A stretch of DNA of 64,000 nt from DASWID01 sp049682815 (GCA_049682815.1 JBAUII010000011.1:1-64000); one strand, 5' to 3'; numbered from the stretch's first letter, positions 34,234-43,792 are shown. A program made the numbers and translations. The notes: a model not told the origin generated them from the letters alone.

Positions 34234-35523
34234 TTAAAAATCACGCTCGACATTTGATATGATGGATCTGAGTTTTCCCGATGGGTCTAGCGGAATCTCT
34301 TTGACTCGTTCAAAGGAAACATCAACACCTTTACCAAACAGGACTCTAAAATCCTTTTTAAATCGATCGACGGTCTTTTTAAAATATTCTTCCTCGCATA
34401 ACAGAAGAACTCGGATATGTTCCCAACCTTCTTGGATTATCCTGTACTGGTCTATCTCGCTGTAGTTCTTCATGAAATTAAAGAAGAATTGAAAATTTAG
34501 CAGGCTGCCGTCACGCAGCGAAATTATATCATCCAAACGTCCCTCTATACTCTCAATTAAGGGAAACCGCCTCCCGCATCGGCACATGTCTTTAGAGAGG
34601 ACACAAACGTCATCTAATTTATATCTGATGAATGGCATTGTATAAGAATAGAGATTTGTGCAAATGGTTACTCCTTTGTCTCCGGGAGAAACTGGTTTTC
34701 CGCCTCTGTCAATAAATTCCGTTACAACACAGTCGGCATTAATGTGTAATCCACGATGTGCCCTGCATTCCCATGCAAGCGTCCCCATCTCATTACTTGC
34801 ATAGACATTGGTTGGATTGACTCCAAAAGCGTCCTTAATGATTTTACGCGTCGCATCTTCTAAAACTTCACCCGTCGAAAAAATCGATTTAAGTTTTTCG
34901 ATTTGCATTCTCTCCTTTAGGATTCTCTTCGATAATAGCTCAAGAGCGGATTTTGTGCTGTAAATCACATCAGGTCTCGCTTTCTTTAATAAATCAATTT
35001 GTTCTTCTAATGGTAGAAATACTGAGATATAATCGAAGTCTAAAATTCCAATTTTTCGAAATTTTGATTTCTTCTCAAAACCCATCGGTCTCCAGATCGA
35101 AATAACTTTATCCGTTATGCTGTATCCATTTTCAAAATATGCCCTTAGCCATCGTAGTTTCCTGTGTTGCTTTTCTTTACGGTCTAAATAGACCGTTAGT
35201 GGCTTACCTGTCGAACCACTAGTTGTTTCTTTAATGCACCTTTCTTTGTCAACCCCTCTAGCTAAGAGCTCATCAATTGGTGTTTTCTTTATAGTCTCTT
35301 TAGTTGTAATTGGTATTTTAGATAAGTCTTCAATACCTCTTATATGCTCGGGCTTTATCTCAACAGAGTCCAGAAGATTACGATAATATATTACATTTTC
35401 ATAGGCATGCCTGATTAGTATTTTTAGTTTTTGCTCTTGTATTCGCTTCAGCTCTTTTTCAGATAGCCAGACGTTTTTGCGTAATGTTCTTAATTCTAAG
35501 AGGTCCTTTATAGTAGTTATCAT
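34234..35523 (-). CDS. CapK/PaaK-like adenylate-forming enzyme
   Basis: 429 residues. The ATP-binding P-loop is TSGSTGKPLTVY (about 100-111). NVYASNEMGTLAWECRAHRG, MPFIRYKLDD and CRCGRRFPLIESIEGRLDDII follow, the last with the paired cysteines typical of phenylacetate-CoA ligase relatives. Members activate a carboxylic acid as an acyl-AMP and pass it to CoA, an amine or a hydroxyl; CapK-type ones sit in capsule clusters. It is convergent with the HTTM gene. An acid made or epimerised by the LarA homologue is a possible substrate, but this is inference. Confidence 0.85.
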   Translation of the reverse strand: MITTIKDLLELRTLRKNVWLSEKELKRIQEQKLKILIRHAYENVIYYRNLLDSVEIKPEHIRGIEDLSKIPITTKETIKKTPIDELLARGVDKERCIKETTSGSTGKPLTVYLDRKEKQHRKLRWLRAYFENGYSITDKVISIWRPMGFEKKSKFRKIGILDFDYISVFLPLEEQIDLLKKARPDVIYSTKSALELLSKRILKERMQIEKLKSIFSTGEVLEDATRKIIKDAFGVNPTNVYASNEMGTLAWECRAHRGLHINADCVVTEFIDRGGKPVSPGDKGVTICTNLYSYTMPFIRYKLDDVCVLSKDMCRCGRRFPLIESIEGRLDDIISLRDGSLLNFQFFFNFMKNYSEIDQYRIIQEGWEHIRVLLLCEEEYFKKTVDRFKKDFRVLFGKGVDVSFERVKEIPLDPSGKLRSIISNVERDF

Positions 35524-35742
35524 TCTTAGTAATTTTATCTGAAGTGTAAATGTAAATTTAGTAAAGGTATAAACGACACCGACGATCCCACCCCTTTAAC
35601 GTCTTGTCAACTTTTCAACAAATTCCCCTTCTCTAAGATAACGGAGAGCCAGATTTGATTTATGATAAGATTTTTATCAGAAGACACGGTTAATGTGTTA
35701 TAATTGGTTTAAATTTATTCTTGAAATTAAAGGGCCGTTTAA

Positions 35743-36603
35743 ATGATCCAAGATCAAATGACAAACCATTCTGAATCGATGGCGACATTTGTAGAGACTG
35801 CGGGTCATGAAGACGACAAAATCAATCTTGTCGAGGTATCGCTTCTTCTTGCCAAGTGTATCGAGTATCCAAACTTGGTTATCGGCGAATATCTTAAGAG
35901 AATAGAAAAAATGGCAGCCGAAATTGAGTCTCAATTGGGCTGTGACACCAGGAATCCGAATTCGTTGATAGATTTAATCAATAATTATTTGTTTGTCGAA
36001 CAGGGATTCAATGGTAATGAGGACGACTATTATGACCCTAGAAATAGTTTCTTAAATGATGTTATGGATAGAAAAACAGGAATTCCGATTACACTTTCTA
36101 CCCTATATATTGAGCTTGCAAGCAGGGTGGGGCTGGGATTAGACGGAGTAGGCTTCCCGGGACACTTTATTGTTAAGTATTCGGGACCAGGCGATGAGAT
36201 ACTAATCGATCCCTTTAACAAGGGCAGAATACTATCGGATAAAAACTGCCAGGATATTCTCAATAGGATGTTTGGGAGTAGGGTCCAGTTTAGAAGAGAA
36301 ATGATAGCTACTTCTACTAAGAAGCAAATACTTAGCAGAATGCTGAATAATTTGAAAGGAATATATGTCGATTCTAAAAATAATCAAAAGGCTCTTTCAG
36401 TTGTTGAATTGATTCTTGAATTAAAACCTGAAAGTATTTCGGAACTAAGAGATAGAGGGCTACTTTACTATAAGCTGGAATGCTTTTCCCAGGCACTTCA
36501 TGACCTGGAAACATATCTTAATCTATCTCCTGATGCTCTGGATCGTGAGGTGATGACTAATATTGTTTCAAGGTTAAAGGATCTTGTGAAATTGATTAAC
36601 TAA
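35743..36603 (+). CDS. SirB1-family protein (transglutaminase-like fold plus TPR)
   Basis: 286 residues. Residues about 20-190 are the SirB1/Transglut_core2 domain: EDDYYDPRNSFLNDVMDRKTGIPITLS, then LGLDGVGFPGHFIVKY and ILIDPFNKGRIL. The catalytic Cys of true transglutaminases is not evident, as usual in the family. The C-terminal 80 residues read as tetratricopeptide helices (KALSVVELILELKPESISELRDRGLLYYKL). Function of the family is unresolved. AAAGG precedes the ATG. It stands alone on the plus strand. Confidence 0.85.
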   Translation: MIQDQMTNHSESMATFVETAGHEDDKINLVEVSLLLAKCIEYPNLVIGEYLKRIEKMAAEIESQLGCDTRNPNSLIDLINNYLFVEQGFNGNEDDYYDPRNSFLNDVMDRKTGIPITLSTLYIELASRVGLGLDGVGFPGHFIVKYSGPGDEILIDPFNKGRILSDKNCQDILNRMFGSRVQFRREMIATSTKKQILSRMLNNLKGIYVDSKNNQKALSVVELILELKPESISELRDRGLLYYKLECFSQALHDLETYLNLSPDALDREVMTNIVSRLKDLVKLIN

Positions 36604-36767
36604 GTAGAATTTAAAATTAGTGTATACATGGTTAGTCGCATTTTCACAAGAATACAAGATTTTTCTGCCTACATCACAAAAGAAATAATAATTTTTATCT
36701 GTTTATTGGATTATCTCCCTTACTTCGGTAGAATTCCTACATTTTATATGCGTAGGGGATATCAGAT

Positions 36768-38567
36768 ATGAGACAACACAAAGGTTTGAACCGCATTTTA
36801 ATAGGGATATTACTTTTTATCGCACTAACATTTGTATCCTGCAGTGTCGGAGATAATACGCCGCCCAGGCCAATTACCGATCTTGGTGTTGATACCGGGT
36901 TGAGATTGCTAGAGTGGACTGCACCTGGTGATGACGGAAAAGGTGGAAAAGCCTCGCTTTATTTTATCAGGTACCTTGACAATTCGCAGATCGAAGAGAT
37001 CCTGGGCGTGCCAAATTTGGATGATGTTCCACCTGAAGCTATAGATGAAACGGTGATTAGTAATTTCGATGAAGGCATTCAAAACCCGACATTTGTTCCA
37101 CCACAGAACAGAGGATTTCCAGAGAGTTTCTCAGCACCGAGATTAGACATCACGGGTCAGATGCAATATTTTTATTCTATACAATCAAGCGATGAAGTGG
37201 GTAGTAAGTCTAAGCCGTCCAATGTGGTCAAGGTTACGACTGAGCTGCAATCGTTAGAATTTCAGGGCCCGGATACTTTATGTCCTGAAGGACTCTCAAT
37301 CGGAGCCGGGAATTTTACAAATACACAGGAAGATGACGATGATGGCCTAACTAGGAATGATATCCTAATAGGTGACCCGTGTAACGGAATTGTTTATGTG
37401 TTCTTTGGCAGTAGTGATCTCTCTATAGATATATCATCTCCTGATGTGACCATTATAGGGAATGCAAATGATAGATTTGGTGCATCGGCAACCGGGATCG
37501 GTAATATTGCTGGCCCTGGGCCCGCGTTGGCTGAGATTGGCATCGGGGCCCCAGGATTCGATGGCGATACCGGTGAGGTTTTTATCATTTTTGGAAATAA
37601 TAGGTTTCCCAGTGTGATTGATCTCAACGCTGGTGATGAGCCCGACTTCTTGATCATAGGAGAGGATCAGGGTGATAATTTTGGAGTTAATACTGTCGGA
37701 TTTGCAAATGTCGGAAGACAGGGCAATGAGTTTTTTGTCGGTGCTCCCAATGCCGACTCCCAGACCGGAAAGACTTATCGATTTACGGGAAATAGACTTA
37801 GTGAAGGCGTTAGTTCTGCCAGTGATGCGCGAGGAATAATAATTGGTGAATCTCAGGGAGACCTGTTTGGTTCTGCTATCACAGATGCAAGCGGAATTAA
37901 ATCGGGTGGCTCCAATGAGTATGCAATCAGTTCTCGGGGCTCAGGCAAGGTCTATTTGTTTTTCGAGAATGTGTCTGGCGTAAAGGATCTTTCTGTTGAT
38001 ACATCGGATGTGTTGACCATACAGGGGAGTGTCGCAGACGAATTTGGAGTGTCGGTATCGGGGGGAGGTGATATCGATGAAGACGGGGATGGGAAAACCG
38101 ATCTGGTTATTGGAGCTCCTGCTGCTGCCGATGACACGGGTTCCGTGTTTTTTTACAGCGGAGACGATTTAGATGATGCCTTTGAAAACGGCACGGAACC
38201 GACGGCCGCATCAGAATTCGTTGGTTTGCCAGGATCAAGGTTTGGACAGTCTGTTAGGGTTTTTAACCTTCTAACCCCTGATGTCACAACGAGGAAGCGT
38301 ACGACTGCTACAATCCTCCTTTTAGAGCAATCGAATGCGGACTTTGGCGTAGGTGCCCCCGGTGCAACTAACGGTACGGACTTTATTTTCCTTGGAGGTA
38401 GTACTTTCCCGCCGGTCGTGAGCGCGTCAGATGCTGACGTTACGATTGAAGGAGACCCCGGTGAATTCGAATTCGGAGAGACGACAGCGGATTTGGGAGA
38501 CGTAAATGGTGATCAGATAGAGGATTTTGCCTCATCAGGCTTAGGTTTTGTCAGAGTAGAATTCTGA
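36768..38567 (+). CDS. FG-GAP repeat lipoprotein
   Basis: 599 residues. The signal peptide ends FVSCS (lipobox, Cys25). A fibronectin-III-like region (about 32-150, DNTPPRPITDL...LEWTAPGDDG) resembles those in other secreted deltaproteobacterial proteins. From about 170 onward there are several beta-propeller FG-GAP units (for example DEFGVSVSGGGDIDEDGDGKTDLVIGAP and EFGETTADLGDVNGDQIEDF) with DxDxDG calcium-binding loops. The protein is acidic. Probably a surface-exposed integrin-like propeller; partner unknown. It is convergent with the ABC ATPase. Confidence 0.85.
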   Translation: MRQHKGLNRILIGILLFIALTFVSCSVGDNTPPRPITDLGVDTGLRLLEWTAPGDDGKGGKASLYFIRYLDNSQIEEILGVPNLDDVPPEAIDETVISNFDEGIQNPTFVPPQNRGFPESFSAPRLDITGQMQYFYSIQSSDEVGSKSKPSNVVKVTTELQSLEFQGPDTLCPEGLSIGAGNFTNTQEDDDDGLTRNDILIGDPCNGIVYVFFGSSDLSIDISSPDVTIIGNANDRFGASATGIGNIAGPGPALAEIGIGAPGFDGDTGEVFIIFGNNRFPSVIDLNAGDEPDFLIIGEDQGDNFGVNTVGFANVGRQGNEFFVGAPNADSQTGKTYRFTGNRLSEGVSSASDARGIIIGESQGDLFGSAITDASGIKSGGSNEYAISSRGSGKVYLFFENVSGVKDLSVDTSDVLTIQGSVADEFGVSVSGGGDIDEDGDGKTDLVIGAPAAADDTGSVFFYSGDDLDDAFENGTEPTAASEFVGLPGSRFGQSVRVFNLLTPDVTTRKRTTATILLLEQSNADFGVGAPGATNGTDFIFLGGSTFPPVVSASDADVTIEGDPGEFEFGETTADLGDVNGDQIEDFASSGLGFVRVEF

Positions 38568-38606
38568 TTTAGTCGTGGTTTATTACCAACACCTTGTTGT
38601 AGTTTA

Positions 38607-39335
38607 TCAATTTATGTGGGAAGCGTGATTCAAATCAAAGTCGCTTTTCTCGTCTATTCTGATTTCCCTTATTATTTTACCGTCACTTAATATTATTATT
38701 CGCTTGGCATATTCAGCTATATCTTTTTCGTGAGTTATCATAACGATGGTTTTTCCCTGGTCGTTCAGTGATTTGAAGATTTCCAGTATTTCTACGCTCA
38801 TCTTCGTATCCAGATTCCCCGTTGGCTCATCAGCGAGTATTATACTTGGCTTATTGACAATAGCCCTTGCGATTGCGACTCTCTGTTGTTGGCCGCCTGA
38901 TAGTTGAGATGGCAGGTGATGTTCTCTACCCTCAAGACCCAACACTCTCAATGCCTCTTTTGCCAGTTCGAACCTTTTATTCGACGGGGTGCCATTGTAT
39001 ATGAGAGGAAGTTCGACATTCTCAATAGCTGATGTCCTGGGAAGCAGGTTAAAGCTTTGAAAAACGAAACCGATTTTCTCGTTCCTTATTTCAGCGAGCC
39101 GATCCTTTTCAAGGTCCACTACGTTCTGAGCTTCGATAAAATAGTTGCCGCTGGTTGGTTTGTCCAAGCATCCTATTATATTCATCAAGGTGCTTTTTCC
39201 AGAACCAGAAGGCCCAATTATGGATATAAACTCCCCAGACTTTATGTTGATTGAAACCCCCCTTAATGCGTGAACATCAACCTCTCCCATACTATAGACC
39301 TTGTGAATATCTTCTAAGGAAATGACATAATCCAT
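38607..39335 (-). CDS. ABC transporter ATPase of the MacB/LolD class
   Basis: 242 residues. Walker A GPSGSGKST (about 40-48), Q-loop FVFQSFNLLPR, signature LSGGQQQRVAIARAI (about 142-156), Walker B ILADEPTGNLD and H-loop TH are intact. DVHALRGVSINIKSGEF is typical of the MacB/LolD class. The gene starts 4 bases after the periplasmic adapter gene. The FtsX-like permease that should be its partner is neither fused nor found beside it; the next gene is the unrelated FG-GAP lipoprotein on the other strand. Confidence 0.92.
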   Translation of the reverse strand: MDYVISLEDIHKVYSMGEVDVHALRGVSINIKSGEFISIIGPSGSGKSTLMNIIGCLDKPTSGNYFIEAQNVVDLEKDRLAEIRNEKIGFVFQSFNLLPRTSAIENVELPLIYNGTPSNKRFELAKEALRVLGLEGREHHLPSQLSGGQQQRVAIARAIVNKPSIILADEPTGNLDTKMSVEILEIFKSLNDQGKTIVMITHEKDIAEYAKRIIILSDGKIIREIRIDEKSDFDLNHASHIN

Positions 39336-39339
39336 ATTG

Positions 39340-40518
39340 TTAGAACCTCTTGGGCTTAGGAAGGACTATGGGGCCCAGTTCCTCGGAGCTTGACTTACCT
39401 TTTTGCGTCACTCCAATTACAATCTCCTGTCCTTTTTCAACATCCCCAGCTAGAATCTGGGTGAATTCACCATCGCTAATTCCTGTTTCTACGGACACGG
39501 CCTTGAGGCGGCTGTTCTTAAGCAATGCCCAGACAATGGGACTGTTTTTTAGTTCGCTAGAATCTTTTTCAATAAGAGATGATGGAGGAGGCATAAATCT
39601 TAACGCAGCCGTCGGTATTCGGAGCACGTCGTTTTGATTTGCTACAAGAATCTGTACCTCTGCTGTCATTCCCGGTTTTAATATCAACTCATCATTCTTG
39701 TCGACCAGTATAACTACATCATAGGTTACAACGTTATTGTTTGTAATTGGTACATTTCTTATCTGTTGAATCCTTCCCTCAAATTGTTGGCCGGGATACG
39801 CATCCACCTCAAAAAAGGCTTCCTGCCCTTCTCTTAATTTCCCGATATCGGCTTCACTTACGTGAGCTTCGACCTTCATTTTTGTTAGATCATTTGCTAT
39901 AACAAATAGAGGATGGCTCTGGCTCGGGCTTACGAATTCCCCAACCCTTATATTCATCGAGACGACGACACCGTCAATGGGGGAGCGAATCGCTGTAGAA
40001 TTTAAATTGGATTCAGCCTTTTCTAGCTCTGTCTTGGCTATTTTGAGTTGCTCCGCGGCTGCGGTGAATTCTATTTTCGAATTTTCTAATTCATATTTGG
40101 AAATTCTGTCTGGTGTGTTAATTAGTTCTTTATAGACTTCGTATATTTTTCTTTTTTTCTCGGCTTCTGCCTGCGCCTTGCTCAGGGTAGCTTCAGCCTG
40201 TCTAACCTGTAAGTCATACAGAGTGGGGTCAATCTGAGCGAGGATCTCTCCCTGTTCTACGATTGAGTTGAAGTCTGCGTGAATTTGATTCACCACACCT
40301 GAAACCTGAGCTACGACATCGACCGTGCTGACAGGGTTTACTGTGCCCGATGCCAATATGTAGGCTGCGATATCCCCCACGTCAATCATTGCAGTTTCAT
40401 AGGAATAATTGGGCGAATTTGTTATTAATTGACTATTTTTCAAAAACAAGGCTACTATAAGAGCAGCAATAATGATCGTTAAGATAAGTATCTTTCTGTT
40501 CATTACCTGTTTCCGCAT
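39340..40518 (-). CDS. Periplasmic adapter (MacA/HlyD family)
   Basis: 392 residues. One N-terminal anchor helix (about 9-26, KILILTIIIAALIVALFL) is followed by a lipoyl half-motif (VVDVVAQVSGVVNQI), a coiled-coil hairpin (about 95-170, RQAEATLSKAQAEAEKKRK...), the second half-motif (NSTAIRSPIDGVVVSMNI) and beta-barrel and membrane-proximal domains (DAYPGQQFEGRIQQI). It would join an inner-membrane ABC pump to the TolC-like channel encoded upstream. Confidence 0.9.
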   Translation of the reverse strand: MRKQVMNRKILILTIIIAALIVALFLKNSQLITNSPNYSYETAMIDVGDIAAYILASGTVNPVSTVDVVAQVSGVVNQIHADFNSIVEQGEILAQIDPTLYDLQVRQAEATLSKAQAEAEKKRKIYEVYKELINTPDRISKYELENSKIEFTAAAEQLKIAKTELEKAESNLNSTAIRSPIDGVVVSMNIRVGEFVSPSQSHPLFVIANDLTKMKVEAHVSEADIGKLREGQEAFFEVDAYPGQQFEGRIQQIRNVPITNNNVVTYDVVILVDKNDELILKPGMTAEVQILVANQNDVLRIPTAALRFMPPPSSLIEKDSSELKNSPIVWALLKNSRLKAVSVETGISDGEFTQILAGDVEKGQEIVIGVTQKGKSSSEELGPIVLPKPKRF

Positions 40519-41050
40519 GTAATTATTAGATTTCCCAAGTACGAAGAATACATTTCACTAGACTAAATGTTAACTATTTTACTCGTTAATTTGACTTTTA
40601 AAACTTTACTGTCCCTAGGGTCATCCATTATTTAAGTCTTATATGCTTCAGCTCAAATATTCTCCTATCTTTGCTCCATGACGAAATTGTAGTATTCACG
40701 AATGATCTAGCAGCGGGCTACAGAGCATCCGTGCGTAAACAAACAATCTCTTCAATCGGTAACGACAATCAAGGTAGGACCCGAATGGTAATCATTCCGA
40801 GACTGACGCTTCACATGCGTTCAGTGCGGGCTCCGTCAGTGGCGGCACTCTCCTGGACTACTGGAAGGGCGTTTCGTGCAACGTATGGTTGTAATGTGTT
40901 ATCGAGGCAGCCGAAATCTTTGCCAGCCCTTCGCTCGAACTCAGGGCTTATATTCGCGGTGACAGCGAAAACGCTGGAGCAATCCACCGAGAATCCTCGA
41001 GGTCAAAGTTGTCCGCCACACTTTTGCCCTGTGAGAGTTTCATCTCTTCT
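40519..41050. other. Unassigned 530-base gap within the export operon, GC-richer than its flanks
   Basis: The gap separates tolC from the adapter gene on the same strand, where neighbours are normally adjacent. From about 40690 to 41040 the sequence is visibly richer in G and C than the genes on either side. One plus-strand frame (TTG 40671 to 41114) stays open for 147 codons, but its translation resembles no family and overlaps the end of tolC. Minus-strand frames are broken by stops. A small hairpin AGCG-TTTT-CGCT is at about 40965. It may be a decayed gene, a structured RNA or foreign DNA. Confidence 0.35.
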
Positions 41051-42274
41051 CTATAAATCTCCTGTTACCAGTTCAAGATTAGCAACTGACATGTTGTATA
41101 GAAAGACAGTTTGATAATATTGCGTCCCTTCCCTGAGGTACGTTCCAAATGCGTTTATTAATTCGTTTAGGCTTCCGATACCCAGGTCATAATTGGAGAT
41201 CGAGTTTTGTAATAGTTTCTTGGCTTCTCCGAAGCCCTCGTGTTCATATTCAAGATTGTTGTTATTCCCTTTCATCTCAAGATATGCCTTTTCCACTTCG
41301 AGATCCATATCCTGGAGGAAAGCGTCTTTCTCTTTCAGTGATTTTGAGTATTCCGCCTTAGCCTCGCTCAAATCTGCGGAGATACCATAATTGAGTACCT
41401 GCCTTATGCCGATTCCGGCTCCACCGATTATCGTGTCTCTGAATAGTGTAGATTGATTATACCTCAGGGTTCCGCCCACAAAAACGGTTGGATAGTAGTT
41501 GGCCCTCTCTCTTTGTACGGTGTGCAATTTCAACTCGGCCGCAGCAGTTAAGGCCTTTAGCTTTGGCCTGTTTGCTTGAGTCTTCTCCTGATAATAATTT
41601 AACTCATCCACCTTGAACTCAACTGGTTTTAAAGTGTGAGAATCTATATCAAAGGAATGCTTATCTTCAATCGCTAACATCTTTATTAGCTCCGCTCTAG
41701 CAACGTCTATCTCCTTTTCGGAACTGACAACGTCTTTATTGATGTTCGAAAGTAGAATTTTCAGGTTGAGCTTATCCATCTGAGTAGCCTTAGGGGAGCC
41801 AACTCTGATAAACTCCTCCACACTGCTAAGAACCCTCTGAGCTTCATTCCTTCCTTCGATAGCGAGGTCGTTAAGTGCATATGCTAACTGCAGATTGTAG
41901 TAGCCTGTTTTCGCTTGTGTGATTGTGTCATTCCTGGCTTCGCTTATGTTTGCAATCGTTGCTTCAAGCCCTTTTTCGGCTCTCTTTTCGTCTGAGCTTA
42001 TCTTACCAAAGGTATAAATGGGCTGGAACAGATCTGCCCTTACAACTGTGAAAATGCCTCCGGTTATTACTGCACCATCGAACTGAGGATATTTTTCAGC
42101 CTTTGCCTTTTTTACCCTGCTCTGAGAAATATCTACATCTTTGTCTAGAACGCCCAAACTTGGATTTGTTATCAATACTCTTTCCAAAATTTCGTCCAAC
42201 GTAAAGATGTTGTCATCCGCAATCGCGTCAAAAGTAAGTATAAGAATGGTGGATAAAGTCAATAGTTTTATCAT
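41051..42274 (-). CDS. TolC-like outer-membrane efflux protein
   Basis: 407 residues. A signal peptide (1-19, MIKLLTLSTILILTFDAIA) is followed by two OEP repeats: the first with FTLDEILERVLITNPSL and a long helix to about 190, the second from about 225 with the YNQSTLFRDTIIGGAGIGIRQ strand region and a final helical hairpin ending LYNMSVANLELVTGDL. GGAGGATT lies just upstream of the ATG. It forms the outer-membrane channel of a tripartite exporter with the downstream adapter and ATPase. Confidence 0.88.
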   Translation of the reverse strand: MIKLLTLSTILILTFDAIADDNIFTLDEILERVLITNPSLGVLDKDVDISQSRVKKAKAEKYPQFDGAVITGGIFTVVRADLFQPIYTFGKISSDEKRAEKGLEATIANISEARNDTITQAKTGYYNLQLAYALNDLAIEGRNEAQRVLSSVEEFIRVGSPKATQMDKLNLKILLSNINKDVVSSEKEIDVARAELIKMLAIEDKHSFDIDSHTLKPVEFKVDELNYYQEKTQANRPKLKALTAAAELKLHTVQRERANYYPTVFVGGTLRYNQSTLFRDTIIGGAGIGIRQVLNYGISADLSEAKAEYSKSLKEKDAFLQDMDLEVEKAYLEMKGNNNNLEYEHEGFGEAKKLLQNSISNYDLGIGSLNELINAFGTYLREGTQYYQTVFLYNMSVANLELVTGDL

Positions 42275-42621
42275 CTGGAATCCTCCTTATCCTTCTCAAT
42301 AGTTACTGCTGTCATTATATAACAACTTTCATCAATTTTAATGGTTCCTTCCAATTATTATTTTGCTGATATATAAAGGGAGTCCCATACAATTCATCCA
42401 CTGCTCGCAGCGTGTATCTTGAATGGGGCCAAAAAAAATCAAAATCCTATTAGGAATTTATCACTTTAAAATGTAAGCAAACGAACTCATAAAAACCTAA
42501 ATATGCGTCTTGTGCGGGTCCATATACCTTATTTACCTGACTCCAGCTTCTCTAAAACTTCAAAAACATGACTTTCCGAGATGAGCATTGCAACAATCAA
42601 CTTTTTCTTTAAAATACAGGG
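42275..42621. other. Divergent region between tolC and hemW
   Basis: 347 bases without a supported gene. A minus-strand frame near 42602-42543 (ATGCTCATCTCGG..., ending TAA) reads like 19 amphipathic residues, MLISESHVFEVLEKLESGK, possibly a gene tail or a tiny peptide, but without a Shine-Dalgarno or relatives it is not called. The rest is AT-rich. Confidence 0.35.
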
Positions 42622-43782
42622 ATGGGTTTTGGAATTTATGTACATATTCCGTATTGCGTAAAGAAATGTCCTTACTGCGACTTTAACTCTTATGGTGTTG
42701 GAAGACTCGTACCCGAGGTTGAATATACCGAGGCATTACTCGCAGAATTAGACATATATAGTGATGCGATTGCCCGCCATCATCTAACGTCTATTTTCTT
42801 TGGCGGTGGAACCCCCTCGTTGTTTTCGTCCAAGAGCATAGGAAGGGTGATCAAAAAAGTTCTAGGAATTGCATCTCCATTGGAATCACTTGAGGTGTCT
42901 ATTGAAGTAAATCCAAAGACAGCCGACCTCGGTAAACTCGTCGCATTTAAGGAGGCAGGAGTAAACCGGGTGAGTCTGGGTGTGCAATCATTCTCTGACA
43001 AAAAACTGAGACTTTTAGGAAGGATAAATTCACCCCAAGACAGCATCAGGGTACTAGAGGATGTAAAAAAGGCGGGATTTGAAAATGTCAACGCTGATCT
43101 GATGTATGGTTGTTCATTTGAAACGCCCGACGAGTGGAGATCGGATATCTATAAGATACTTGAATTCAATACAACCCATGTGTCAGCTTATTGCCTCACT
43201 ATAGAGGATGATACAGTGTTTTCGGGATTGTACTCGAAGGGTGAATTAGTGCTTCCCGATGAGGAAACGCTCTCTTATATGATCTCTTTAACTGGCGACG
43301 TCCTTGAGCGTGAAGGCTACCAACAATATGAAATCTCGAACTTTGCTAAGCCTGGGTTTGACTGCAGGCACAACATGCTCTACTGGAGAGGTGAAAATTA
43401 TATTGGAATTGGCGCTGGTGCGCACTCACATCTTGATCGATGTCTACAGTCTGAGTGGGGCGTGAGATGGGCCAACGTAAAAAATCCTTCAGCGTATATG
43501 AAAAGCGTTTTTGAACACAACAATCCAGTGGCCTTCATGGAGATCCTTGACAGGCAAATGGCGCTTAGAGACAGGGTCTTAATGGGGTTAAGATTGGGGG
43601 AGGGGGTCGACCTTGGAAAAATAGAGGATAGATTTTCAGTGAACCTGATGTCTAGGGAGCTTGATTATCTAATCAGTGATGAATTCATAGAGCTTTCGGA
43701 TAATAGGCTTCGCTTTAATAAGAAAGGGCTCTTGGTTTCGAATTCAATAATCTATAAGATACTTGACGCCGTGGCTTACTGA
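42622..43782 (+). CDS. hemW: Heme chaperone / radical-SAM protein HemW
   Basis: 386 residues. The radical-SAM motif CVKKCPYC (Cys12, Cys16, Cys19) is followed by DFNSYG, FFGGGTPSL (about 60-68), EVNPKT, VNRVSLGVQSF, LMYGCSFETPDEW and QYEISNFAKPGFDCRHNMLYW, all typical of HemW rather than the oxygen-independent coproporphyrinogen oxidase HemN (which has CxxxCxxCxC). HemW carries heme to acceptor proteins. It is convergent with the DUF1285 gene, 10 bases apart. Confidence 0.92.
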   Translation: MGFGIYVHIPYCVKKCPYCDFNSYGVGRLVPEVEYTEALLAELDIYSDAIARHHLTSIFFGGGTPSLFSSKSIGRVIKKVLGIASPLESLEVSIEVNPKTADLGKLVAFKEAGVNRVSLGVQSFSDKKLRLLGRINSPQDSIRVLEDVKKAGFENVNADLMYGCSFETPDEWRSDIYKILEFNTTHVSAYCLTIEDDTVFSGLYSKGELVLPDEETLSYMISLTGDVLEREGYQQYEISNFAKPGFDCRHNMLYWRGENYIGIGAGAHSHLDRCLQSEWGVRWANVKNPSAYMKSVFEHNNPVAFMEILDRQMALRDRVLMGLRLGEGVDLGKIEDRFSVNLMSRELDYLISDEFIELSDNRLRFNKKGLLVSNSIIYKILDAVAY

Positions 43783-43792
43783 GGGGTGTCGA

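Noticed and set aside
40519..41050. RNase P RNA, tmRNA or 6S RNA as content of the GC-rich gap
   Set aside because: The conserved blocks of these RNAs (for example GAGGAAAGTCC for RNase P) were looked for and not seen.
40671..41114. A 147-codon plus-strand frame as a gene
   Set aside because: It overlaps the 3' end of tolC antisense, has a TTG start without a Shine-Dalgarno and no family likeness. Kept only as part of an unexplained gap.
42543..42602. Short minus-strand frame reading MLISESHVFEVLEKLESGK
   Set aside because: Only 19 codons with no ribosome binding site; attractive amphipathic sequence but below what can be supported.
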